The notes beneath the pieces are model-generated. The model saw nothing but the letters and a program-made list of their open reading frames with translations. It searched no databases and was not told the DNA's origin. Source: Bacillus_BD sp963708895 (GTDB lineage: Bacteria > Bacillota > Bacilli > Bacillales > Cytobacillaceae). Taken from it: a DNA stretch of 64,000 nucleotides. Positions 44,600 to 53,388 of this stretch are shown here, piece after piece. The stretch's first letter is position 1; every line of letters begins with the position of its first letter. The stretch is from contig CAVPUE010000012.1 of NCBI GenBank assembly GCA_963708895.1, positions 1 through 64,000 on the forward strand. The letters run 5' to 3'. The position numbers and the translations under genes were made by a program.

Positions 44600-44632
44600 G
44601 CTCTTTTTTATTTTAAAAAGGAGCCTGTATGT
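44598..44632 (+). terminator. Terminator of rpoN
   Basis: AGGCTC-TTTTTT pairs with AAAAA-GGAGCCT immediately after the rpoN stop. Confidence 0.65.
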
Positions 44633-44668
44633 TTACTTGAATAAAAAGTAGCTAAAGGTGTGACTATA

Positions 44669-44920
44669 ATGGGAGAGAAGCCAACCGTAACTCTTTTTAC
44701 AAGAAAGGGTTGCCACTTATGTGAAAAAGCAAAAGAGGTGATACAGGATTTACAAAAAAAGATCAACTTTACTTATGAGGAATGTGATATTGAGACGAAA
44801 GACGAGTGGACTGAAAACTACGGATTAATGATTCCAGTCGTCTTGATTAATGGAAAAGAAATTCAATATGGACAAATTGATGGCACAACACTCAGTAAAG
44901 CGTTTGCAAAAATGGTATAA
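44669..44920 (+). CDS. Glutaredoxin-family protein
   Basis: This is an 83-residue thioredoxin-fold protein with the redox motif GCHLCEKAKEVI (CxxC) and a cis-Pro region MIPVVLING. The length and motif fit the small DUF836/glutaredoxin-like group. The start was set at ATG 44669 after AAAGGTG. It stands between rpoN and cggR without obvious operon partners. Confidence 0.8.
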   Translation: MGEKPTVTLFTRKGCHLCEKAKEVIQDLQKKINFTYEECDIETKDEWTENYGLMIPVVLINGKEIQYGQIDGTTLSKAFAKMV

Positions 44921-44962
44921 AAAAATAATTCAATATAAAACGCTTACATCATGAAACTAGTC

Positions 44963-44991
44963 TTGAATTGCTAAAAGATTCCTGTTAACAT
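44963..44991 (+). promoter_or_regulatory. Sigma-A promoter of the cggR-gapA operon
   Basis: TTGAAT (44963-44968), 17-base spacer, TAACAT (44986-44991). The CggR operator begins about 38 bases downstream, the same roadblock-like layout as in B. subtilis. Confidence 0.65.
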
Positions 44992-45028
44992 AAGAAATGT
45001 AGCAGGGATTCATTTTTTTTACACTAAG

Positions 45029-45064
45029 TGGGACATAAAATGTCTAACTGGGACTTTTAGTGAC
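45029..45064 (+). promoter_or_regulatory. CggR operator
   Basis: Two direct half-operators, TGGGAC-N6-TGTC and TGGGAC-N6-TGAC, match the published CggR form CGGGAC-N6-TGTC-N4-CGGGAC-N6-TGTC except for T for C at each start and one base near the end. Confidence 0.88.
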
Positions 45065-45086
45065 CTTTAGTGAAGGAGCTGCATAA

Positions 45087-46121
45087 ATGAAATCATTAAT
45101 AAAGTTACAAAAAAGATTATTACCTGATGTGCTTTCAATTATCCAAAAAAGATTTCATATTCTTCAATATATTGGTGCCATGGAACCAGTTGGAAGAAGA
45201 AGTCTAGCTGCTACCGTTGGATTAACGGAAAGAGTTTTAAGAAGTGAAGTAGATTTTCTAAAAGAACAAAAACTACTTTTTAGCACAAGTGCAGGGATGA
45301 GTTTGACTGATGATGGTCGTGAAATAGTTGGTCAGCTTGAAGGTTTCATGAGAGATCTATCTGGGATTGATGACATGGAAACCAAACTCAAAGAAGCACT
45401 AAAAATCAAAGAGGTCTTGATTGTTCCAGGTAATAGTGATGATTTAACGTGGATCAAAAATGAATTAGGAAAAACCTGTGTAGCTTGCATAAATAAGATT
45501 TTAAAAGGAAAAAATATCATTGCCGTTACTGGCGGTTCGACAATGGCTGCTGTAGCAGAAATGATGAATCCGCAATCCCACCAACATGATTTACTATTTG
45601 TGCCAGCTCGTGGTGGAATTGGTGAAGAAGTGAAAAACCAAGCAAATACAATCTGTTCAATGATGGCTGAACGGTCAGGAAGTAAGCATCGCGTCCTTTA
45701 TGTCCCTGATCAAGTAAGCGATGAAATGTACAAATCCATGATTAAGGAACCAGAAATTCATGAAGTCTTACATTTAATTAAATCTTCGAACATGGTTTTA
45801 CACGGAATTGGGGACGCTATGACAATGGCCAGACGAAGAAAAACAGCACCTGAGTTTATCAACCAATTACAACAAGATGAAGCGGTTGGAGAAGCATTTG
45901 GGTACTATTTTAATGAAGCTGGCGAAGTGGTACATAAAGTGCAAACAATCGGACTTCAGCTTGATGATCTTAAGTCTGCACATCATGTGATTGCCGTTGC
46001 AGGTGGTGCTTCAAAGGCCAAAGCAATTGGAGCGTATATGAAACAAGCCCCTTCAACAACGATCTTAATTACAGATGAAGGCGCCGCAAATGAGTTATTA
46101 AGAGGGACGACATCCCTTTAA
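45087..46121 (+). CDS. cggR: Central glycolytic genes regulator (CggR)
   Basis: This is a SorC-family repressor of 344 residues. The N-terminal HTH is RRSLAATVGLTERVLRSEVDFLKEQ, and the C-terminal sugar-phosphate domain has VTGGSTMAAVAEMM, LFVPARGGIGEEV, HGIGDAMTMARRR and AVAGGASKAKAI. Fructose-1,6-bisphosphate releases the protein in relatives. It heads the operon cggR-gapA-pgk-tpiA-gpmI-eno and its operator lies directly upstream. No frame errors. Confidence 0.96.
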   Translation: MKSLIKLQKRLLPDVLSIIQKRFHILQYIGAMEPVGRRSLAATVGLTERVLRSEVDFLKEQKLLFSTSAGMSLTDDGREIVGQLEGFMRDLSGIDDMETKLKEALKIKEVLIVPGNSDDLTWIKNELGKTCVACINKILKGKNIIAVTGGSTMAAVAEMMNPQSHQHDLLFVPARGGIGEEVKNQANTICSMMAERSGSKHRVLYVPDQVSDEMYKSMIKEPEIHEVLHLIKSSNMVLHGIGDAMTMARRRKTAPEFINQLQQDEAVGEAFGYYFNEAGEVVHKVQTIGLQLDDLKSAHHVIAVAGGASKAKAIGAYMKQAPSTTILITDEGAANELLRGTTSL

Positions 46122-46165
46122 TTTTAATAAAAAATAGATCCTTAAATCTAAAGGAGGAAATTATA

Positions 46166-47173
46166 ATGGCAGTTAAAGTAGGTATTAATGGTTTTGGTAG
46201 AATTGGTCGTAACGTATTACGTGCAGCTTTAAATAATTCGAATATTGATGTGGTGGCTGTTAATGACTTAACAGATGCAAATATGCTTGCACACCTTTTA
46301 AAATATGATTCTGTTCATGGTAAATTAGATGCAGAGGTTTCTGTTAATGGAAACAACATCGTTGTAAATGGGAAAGAAATCATTGTAAAAGCTGAACGTG
46401 ACCCAGCAAACCTTGCATGGGGAGATCTTGGTGTTGAAGTAGTCATTGAATCAACAGGTCGTTTCACAAAACGTGACGATGCAGCGAAACACCTTGAAGC
46501 AGGGGCGAAAAAAGTTGTCATCTCAGCTCCAGCAAATAACGAAGATCTTACAATCGTTATGGGTGTAAACGAAGATCAATATGATCCAGCAAACCATCAT
46601 GTGCTTTCAAATGCATCTTGTACAACAAACTGTTTAGCACCATTTGCAAAAGTTCTTCATGAAAAATTCGGTATCAAACGTGGAATGATGACAACGATTC
46701 ACTCATACACAAACGACCAACAAATCTTAGATTTACCACATAAAGATTACCGTCGTGCACGTGCAGCTGCTGAAAACATGATTCCAACAACAACAGGTGC
46801 AGCAAAAGCAGTTGCTCTTGTATTACCTGAATTAAAAGGTAAATTAAATGGGATGGCCGTACGTGTACCAACACCAAACGTTTCATTAGTTGACCTTGTT
46901 GCAGAACTTGACAAAGAAGTGACAGCTGAAGAAGTAAACGCAGCCTTAAAAGCAGCTGCTGAAGGTGAATTAAAAGGAATTCTTCAATACAGTGAAGAGC
47001 CACTAGTATCAAAAGACTATAACGGTGACCCACATTCTTCTTCTGTAGATGGTCTTTCTACAATGGTGATGGAAGGAAACCTGGTAAAAGTTGTTTCATG
47101 GTATGATAACGAAATTGGTTACTCTACTCGTGTAGTTGATTTAGTTGAATATCTTGCTTCAAAAGGATTTTAA
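46166..47173 (+). CDS. gapA: Glyceraldehyde-3-phosphate dehydrogenase (GapA)
   Basis: This is the NAD-dependent glycolytic GAPDH, 335 residues. The NAD motif GINGFGRIGRNVLRA opens the protein; the catalytic Cys is in SNASCTTNCLAPFAKVL; and the C-terminal SWYDNEIGYSTRVVDLVEYLA is the S-loop/end motif. AAAGGAGG precedes the ATG. The frame is intact, in contrast to the four following genes. Confidence 0.98.
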   Translation: MAVKVGINGFGRIGRNVLRAALNNSNIDVVAVNDLTDANMLAHLLKYDSVHGKLDAEVSVNGNNIVVNGKEIIVKAERDPANLAWGDLGVEVVIESTGRFTKRDDAAKHLEAGAKKVVISAPANNEDLTIVMGVNEDQYDPANHHVLSNASCTTNCLAPFAKVLHEKFGIKRGMMTTIHSYTNDQQILDLPHKDYRRARAAAENMIPTTTGAAKAVALVLPELKGKLNGMAVRVPTPNVSLVDLVAELDKEVTAEEVNAALKAAAEGELKGILQYSEEPLVSKDYNGDPHSSSVDGLSTMVMEGNLVKVVSWYDNEIGYSTRVVDLVEYLASKGF

Positions 47174-47263
47174 TTAATAAAATATCGATTTAGATTCAAT
47201 TATAAAAATATGATTTCATGATTGCAAAAGATTCTAACGAATGATTATAATGAGATAGGAATA

Positions 47264-47300
47264 TTTCATCAGCGGGACTTTTTTGAACCCGCTAGTGAAA
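47264..47300 (+). promoter_or_regulatory. Hairpin in the gapA-pgk gap
   Basis: TTTCA-TC-AGCGGG pairs with CCCGCT-AG-TGAAA. No T-run follows, so it may be an mRNA-processing or stabilising element rather than a terminator. Confidence 0.5.
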
Positions 47301-47336
47301 TTGCCCTTACTTAAATCTTAACGGACAAGAAATGAC

Positions 47337-47366
47337 AGGGGAGCGGGGAACATTCCCCCGTTCCTT
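47337..47366 (+). repeat. GC-rich palindrome before pgk
   Basis: AGGGGAGCGGGGAA faces TTCCCCCGTTCCTT, similar in type to the hairpins in the his operon (25588, 26858). Confidence 0.5.
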
Positions 47367-47419
47367 TGTTTATGTATTAAAGATCCAATTTCAATTCATC
47401 TAAAAGGAGGACCTTTACA

Positions 47420-48602
47420 TTGAACAAAAAAAGCGTGAAAGATATCGATTTAAAAGGGAAAAAAGTGTTTTGCCGTGTTGATTTCAATGTTCCCATGCAA
47501 GATGGGAAAATCACTGATGAAACCCGAATAAATGCTGCCCTTCCAACGATTCAATATTTACAAGAACAAGGCGCAAAAGTGATTCTTGCCAGTCATCTTG
47601 GCCGTCCAAAAGGTCAAGTGGTAGAAGAACTTCGTTTAACTCCTGTGGCTACACGTTTATCAGAAAAATTAGGCAAGGATGTCAAAAAAGCAGATGAAGC
47701 TTATGGTGATTCTGTTAAAGCATTAATAGATGAAATGAATGAAGGCGATGTTCTTCTCCTTGAAAACGTTCGTTTCTATCCTGGTGAAGAAAAGAATGAT
47801 CCTGAACTAGCAAAAGCATTCGCTGAATTAGCAGATGTCTATGTAAACGATGCATTTGGTGCTGCACACCGTGCACATGCTTCCACAGAAGGAATTGCAC
47901 ACCATCTACCTGCAGTTTCTGGTTTCTTAATGGATAAAGAACTAGAGGTCATCGGAAAGGCACTTTCGAATCCTGAAAGACCTTTTACCGCGATTATCGG
48001 TGGTGCGAAGGTTAAAGATAAAATAGGTGTTATTGATAACTTATTAGAGAAAGTCGACAATTTAATTATTGGTGGCGGCTTAGCCTATACTTTTGTCAAA
48101 GCGCAAGGTCATGAAGTGGGTAACTCACTTTTAGAAGAAGACAAAATTGACTTAGCGAAATCTTTTATCGAAAAGGCGAAAGAAAAAGGCGTCAATTTCT
48201 ATATCCCAATTGATGCGGTTGTTGCCGATGATTTCGGAGAAGATGCAAATACAAAAGAGGTGGCAATCGAAGAGATTCCAGCTGATTGGGAAGCATTAGA
48301 TATTGGTCCAAAAACAGCAGAACTTTATCGTGATGTCATTCAAAAATCAAAATTAGTGATTTGGAATGGACCAATGGGTGTATTTGAAATTGACAAATTT
48401 GCACATGGTACAAAAGCGGTTGCTGAAAGCTTTAGCAGAAGCAGATACATATTCAATCATCGGTGGTGGAGATTCTGCAGCTGCAGTAGAAAAGTTTGGT
48501 TTGGCTGATAAAATGAGTCACATTTCTACTGGTGGTGGAGCTTCACTTGAATTTATGGAAGGCAAAGAACTTCCAGGTGTTGTGGCATTAAACGATAAAT
48601 AA
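47420..48602 (+). CDS. pgk: Phosphoglycerate kinase (Pgk), one frameshift
   Basis: This enzyme transfers phosphate from 1,3-bisphosphoglycerate to ADP. Signature KKVFCRVDFNVPMQDG near the start, ASHLGRPKG, the ADP region GGAKVKDKIGVIDNLL and, in the second frame, SIIGGGDSAAAVEKFGL. One extra base at about 48428 (GCTGAA-A-GCTTTAGCA) shifts the frame; corrected length is about 393-394 residues. It starts at TTG 47420 with a perfect AAAGGAGG site. Confidence 0.95.
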
Positions 48603-48644
48603 TCATTATTTAATGGGATAGGTATTGGCTGAAAGGGTGTACAA

Positions 48645-49413
48645 ATGATGCGTAAACCAATTATTGCTGGTAACTGGAAAATGTATAAAACACTTCCTGA
48701 AGCAAAAAGCTTTGTGGAAGAAGTGACAAATGCTGTACCAGCTAAAGAAAAAGTAGAGTCTGTTGTTTGTTCACCTGCTCTATTTTTAGAAAGCTTAGTC
48801 AACATAGCTAAAGGCACAGAATGTAGGAATCGGTGCACAAAATATGCACTTTGAAGAAAGTGGTGCATTTACAGGAGAAATTAGTCCTGTTAGCATTGGA
48901 AGATCTTAGGTGTACAATATGTTATTATTGGACATTCAGAACGTCGTGAAATGTTTAATGAAACCGATGAAGCTGTGAATAAAAAAGCAATTGCTGCCTT
49001 TAAACATGGGATTATCCCAATCGTTTGTTGTGGCGAAACATTGGAGCAGCGTGAAAGTGGCATAACGAATGAATTTGTAGGTGGACAAGTTCAAAAAGCA
49101 TTAGCAGGACTCACAGAGGAGCAAGTAAAACAAATTGTGATTGCTTATGAGCCAATTTGGGCAATTGGTACAGGAAAATCCTCAACAGCTAAAGATGCAA
49201 ATGAAGTATGTGGACATATTCGCTCGTCGTTGCCCAAAGCTTTTCACAAGAAGTGGCTGACGCAGTTCGTATTCAATATGGCGGCAGTGTAAAACCTGAC
49301 AAACATTAAAGAATATTTAAGCCAACCAGATATTGACGGAGCACTTGTTGGCGGAGCAAGTCTAGAAGCCTGCTTCATTTTTACAATTATTGGAGGCAGG
49401 AAAAAATGAGTAA
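48645..49413 (+). CDS. tpiA: Triosephosphate isomerase (TpiA), six frame breaks
   Basis: This is the TIM-barrel isomerase of glycolysis. MRKPIIAGNWKMYKT, IIGHSERREMFNETDE (catalytic His), AYEPIWAIGTGKSS (catalytic Glu) and YGGSVKPDNIKEY are all recognisable but in alternating frames. Breaks: about 48822, 48892, 48908, 49225, 49301 and 49371; all are +1 except 49225, which is -1 or +2. With corrections the protein ends FLQLLEAGKNE at TAA 49413. It overlaps gpmI by eight bases. Confidence 0.93.
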
Positions 49414-50941
49414 AGCACCAGTTGCATTAATTATTTTAGATGGTTTTGGTTGTCGTGATGAACATAAAGGAAATGCAGTTGCATCAAGCAAAAAAACCAA
49501 ATTTTGATCGTTATTGGAAACAGTTTCCCCATAACCATTTAACAGCATCAGGTGAAGCAGTTGGTCTTCCAGAAGGTCAAATGGGAAATTCAGAAGTTGG
49601 TCATTTAAATATTGGTGCAGGTCGAATTGTATACCAAAGCTTAACACGAGTAAATGTATCGATTCGTGAAGGTGATTTTGTAAAAAATGAAACATTCCTG
49701 GATGCGATGAAGCATGTAAAAGAGAATGACACAAGTCTTCATCTATTCGGTTTACTTTCAGATGGTGGTGTACATAGTCATATTAACCATATGTTTGCCT
49801 TATTAAGTCTTGCCGCTGAACAAGGCTTGAAAAAGGTTTATGTCCATGGGTTTTTAGATGGTCGTGATGTTGGACCACAAACAGCTGAAAATATATGTGA
49901 ACGACACACTTGAAAAAATGAAAGAATATGGTGTAGGTGAATTTGCAACGATTTCTGGTCGTTATTATTCAATGGACCGTGACAAGCGTTGGGATCGTGT
50001 TGAAAAATGTTATCGTGCGATGGTCTATGGTGAAGGACCAACATATACAGATCCGATTCGAATTAATCGATGATATCTTATGAACATGGAATTTTTGATG
50101 AATTCGTGATTCCTTCTGTTATTAACAAAGGAAAACGGCGAACCAGTTGCAACGATTCAGAGACAATGATGCAGTTATTTTCTATAACTTCCGTCCAGAC
50201 CGTGCGATTCAAATTTCTAATGTATTTACAAATGAAGATTTCCGTGACTTTGATCGTGGTGAAAAACATCCAACACCATTTACACTTTGTGTGCTTAACG
50301 CATTTTAGTGAATCTGTTGATGGGTATGTGGCTTTCAAACCAACCAACTTAGATAATACACTTGGAGAAGTTCTTTCGCAAAATAATTTAACACAATTAC
50401 GTATTGCTGAAACGGAAAAATATCCTCACGTTACCTTCTTTATGAGTGGTGGACGTGAAGCAACATTCCCTGGTGAAGAACGAATTTTAATTAATTCACC
50501 AAAGGTTGCGACTTATGATTTACAACCTGAAATGAGTGCTTATGAAGTAACAGATGCACTTGCTAACTGAAATTGCAGCAGATAAATTTGATGCGATTAT
50601 TTTAAACTTTGCCAATCCTGATATGGTTGGTCATTCAGGTATGCTTGAGCCAACAATTAAAGCGATTGAAGCCGTTGATGAATGTTTAGGCAAAATCGTT
50701 GATGCAATTCTTAGCAAAAGGTGGTAAAGCGATTATTACAGCTGACCATGGTAATGCGGATGAAGTGATTACGCTTGAAGGAAACCCAATGACAGCTCAT
50801 ACAACAAACCCTGTTCCAGTTATTGTGACAAAAGAAGGCGTAGAGCTTCGTGATGGTGGAATTCTAGCAGATTTAGCGCCAACGATGCTTGATTTATTAG
50901 GGGTTCAGAAACCAGAAGAAATGACAGGAAACAATCATTAA
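49406..50941 (+). CDS. gpmI: 2,3-bisphosphoglycerate-independent phosphoglycerate mutase (GpmI), nine frame breaks
   Basis: This is a Mn-dependent mutase interconverting 3- and 2-phosphoglycerate. VALIILDGFG at the start, MGNSEVGHLNIGAGR (phospho-Ser region), FLDGRDVGPQTA, RYYSMDRDKRWDRVEKCYRAMVYGEG, and the metal motif ITADHGNADEV are present. Single-base insertions are placed near 49493, 49892, 50059, 50075, 50130, 50161, 50280, 50562 and 50709; removing one base at each restores a continuous protein of about 508 residues, and the net shift agrees with the final stop. Confidence 0.93.
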
Positions 50942-51022
50942 GGTAAGACAAAGTAATTGGGTATTATAATACAGTATTTAATAAAAATAAATAAATTTAA
51001 TGGACAAAAGGAGAGACTTTAT

Positions 51023-52324
51023 ATGCCAATCATTACAAATGTTTATGCACGTGAAGTACTTGATTCTCGTGGTAACCCAACAGTTGAGGTAGAAGTTTTA
51101 ACAGAATCTGGATTCTTTGGACGTGCAATCGTTCCATCTGGTGCTTCTACTGGTGAATATGAAGCAGTTGAACTACGTGATGGCGACAAATCTCGTTACC
51201 TTGGAAAAGGTGTTCTAAAAGCAGTAGAAAACGTAAATGAAGTTATTGCTGACAGCAATTATCGGAATGGATGTAGCAGATCAAGTTGGCATCGATCATG
51301 ACGATGATCGAACTTGACGGAACAGATAACAAAGGAAAATTAGGTGCAAACGCAATTCTTGGTGTATCTATGGCAGTTGCACATGCTGCTGCAGATTCTC
51401 TAGGACTTCCATTATACCGTTACCTTGGTGGATTCAATGCAAAGCAACTTCCAACTCCAATGATGAACATCATTAACGGTGGATCACATGCAGATAACAA
51501 CGTGGATTTCCAAGAATTCATGATCATGCCAGTTGGAGCTCCTAACTTTCAAAGAAGCAATCCGTATGGGTGCAGAAATTTTCCATTCACTGAAAAAGGT
51601 TCTTATCTGGTAAAGGCTTAAACACAGCTGTAGGTGACGAAGGTGGATTTCGCTCCAAACCTTGGTTCAAACGAAGAAGCATTAGAAGTAATTATCGAAG
51701 CAATCGAAAAAGCTGGTTACAAACCAGGAGAAGAAATTATCTTGCAATGGACGTTGCTTCTTCTGAATTCTATAACAAAGAAACAGGTAAATATGATCTT
51801 GCAGGTGAAGGCCGTACAGGTTTATCTTCTGAAGAAATGGTTGACTTTCTATGAAGAACTTTGCAATAAATACCCAATCATCTCAATTGAAGATGGTTTA
51901 GATGAAAACGACTGGGAAGGTCATAAATTACTAACAGATCGTCTTGGTAATAAAGTTCAATTAGTAGGTGACGATTTATTCGTAACAAATACAAAGAAAT
52001 TAGCTGAAGGTATTGAAAAAGGAGTTGGTAACTCAATCCTAATTAAAGTGAACCAAATCGGTACATTAACTGAAACATTCGAAGCAATCGAAATGGCTAA
52101 ACGTGCTGGTTACACAGCTGTTATTTCTCACCGTTCTGGTGAAACAGAAGATGCAACAATCGCTGACATCGCTGTAGCAACAAATGCTGGTCAAATCAAA
52201 ACAGGTGCTACTGTCACGTACAGACCGTGTTGCGAAATACAACCAATTACTTCGCATCGAAGACGAACTTGGCGATTTAGCAGTATATGATGGCTTAAAA
52301 TCTTTCTATAACTTGAAAAAATAA
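51023..52324 (+). CDS. eno: Enolase (Eno), eight frame breaks
   Basis: This is the Mg-dependent lyase making phosphoenolpyruvate. VYAREVLDSRGNPTVEVE, GASTGEYEAVELRDGD, NIINGGSHADNNVDFQEFMI, SIEDGLDENDWEGHKLLT, LVGDDLFVTNTKKL and SHRSGETEDATIADIAVA mark it. Breaks: +1 near 51257, 51299, 51550, 51605, 51651, 51847 and 52213; one base missing near 51740. Net shift is zero modulo three, matching the stop. Start ATG 51023 follows AAAGGAGAG. A perfect terminator ends the operon. Confidence 0.94.
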
Positions 52325-52346
52325 TGAAATAAACGAAACTAACCTA

Positions 52347-52387
52347 ACCCTTTATTTTATGTATATACATAAAATAAAGGGTTTTTT
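52347..52387 (+). terminator. Terminator of the glycolytic operon
   Basis: ACCCTTTATTTTATGTAT pairs perfectly with ATACATAAAATAAAGGGT and a T-run follows. Confidence 0.95.
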
Positions 52388-52559
52388 AGTGTTCATGTCA
52401 ACCTACATTGTGTATATTTTTCAAAAAAATTCTATTGTAATGGGAAAATAGACCTAACTTTCCTGGAATATTCAATGGAATATATATCGTTATAGGTTAT
52501 AATTACTATATTAGAGTATAAAAATGGAATTATTTAATGATTATTAGGGAGGGGTTTTT

Positions 52560-53063
52560 ATGACTGTTTGTTATATTCATCCTGATGTTCAGGCCATCGG
52601 GACTTGTGTTGGGTGTGGTAAGTTTATTTGTGAAGATTGCAATACTGAAATAAAGGGAAAAAATTATTGTAAAAAATGTTTAGATGAATTATTTGATGAA
52701 AAAACAAAGAAAATTGAAAAGCTGGAAGATAACAAAGCGACACAGCCAATGGTATTTATGAACGCAGGCGGCGGTGGAGGTGGATCAAGTTCTTCGTCTT
52801 CTTCATCATCTGCTTCGAGTGGTGGTGGGGCGTTTGCAGGAGGATATACGAAAAGTAAAGTAGCTGCTGGTTTATTAGGCATTTTCTTAGGCGGTTTCGG
52901 GGTACATAAGTTTTACTTAGGGAGATGGGGATGGGGAATCATATACCTACTGCTCTGCTGGACCTATGTCCCAGCCATTATTGGTTTCATAGAAGGTATT
53001 GTCTATCTAGTATCAAGTGATGAAAACTTTGCTAGAAAACATGATAAAGGATACCGAAGTTAA
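52560..53063 (+). CDS. B-box-like zinc finger / TM2-domain membrane protein
   Basis: This is a 167-residue protein of three parts. Residues 3-42 carry a cysteine/histidine zinc-binding module (CYIHPDVQAIGTCVGCGKFICEDCNTEIKGKNYCKKC), like B-box-type modules. Residues ~70-95 are a Gly/Ser-only linker. Residues ~98-160 are a TM2 domain with two helices and the turn LGGFGVHKFYLGRWGWGIIYLL. TM2 proteins have no settled function in bacteria. It stands between eno and gltB, not in the usual Bacillus order. The site GGGAGGGG precedes the ATG. Confidence 0.85.
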   Translation: MTVCYIHPDVQAIGTCVGCGKFICEDCNTEIKGKNYCKKCLDELFDEKTKKIEKLEDNKATQPMVFMNAGGGGGGSSSSSSSSSASSGGGAFAGGYTKSKVAAGLLGIFLGGFGVHKFYLGRWGWGIIYLLLCWTYVPAIIGFIEGIVYLVSSDENFARKHDKGYRS

Positions 53064-53107
53064 AAGATAAACGATTTCTGAACTTATAAAATTTTATTTA
53101 TACGAGG

Positions 53108-53143
53108 ATCCCCTGTTATTTCGAATAACAGGGGATTATTTTG
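53108..53143 (+). terminator. Terminator of the TM2 gene
   Basis: ATCCCCTGTTATT (53108-53120) pairs perfectly with AATAACAGGGGAT (53124-53136). The remaining 250 bp before gltB hold its promoter and a small GGAAAACGATTCGTTTCC-type dyad at about 53347-53372. Confidence 0.85.
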
Positions 53144-53388
53144 TCTTCAAGATTTAAATTGGACAACTTAAAGATGATAAAAATAGAATAATCTAATAAT
53201 TAGATTGATTAAATAGAAAAGTGATATTGTTCAGATTAATGATAAAGTCATATAATAAAAACCAAGAGGGTGACAATTAGGAAAAATCAAAAAATTAGAT
53301 AATCACCTCAAAATACATCAGAGATAAAGGTTTCAAGTGATGAAGGAAAAATGGGAAACGAATCGTTTTCCTTAGAAAGGGTGATAAG

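Noticed and set aside
48822..50280. A 70-base periodicity of insertions, as from a line-wrap fault in a sequence file
   Set aside because: Two pairs are 70 apart, but the other spacings (16, 55, 31, 119, 147, 282 and more) do not fit a single period, and positions are uncertain by a few bases. Kept only as a hint for a read-level check.
48428..52213. Programmed ribosomal frameshifting as explanation for the many breaks
   Set aside because: No slippery heptamers with downstream pseudoknots recur at the breaks, sites differ in sequence, and nine shifts in one gene would be prohibitive. A sequencing or assembly error is simpler.
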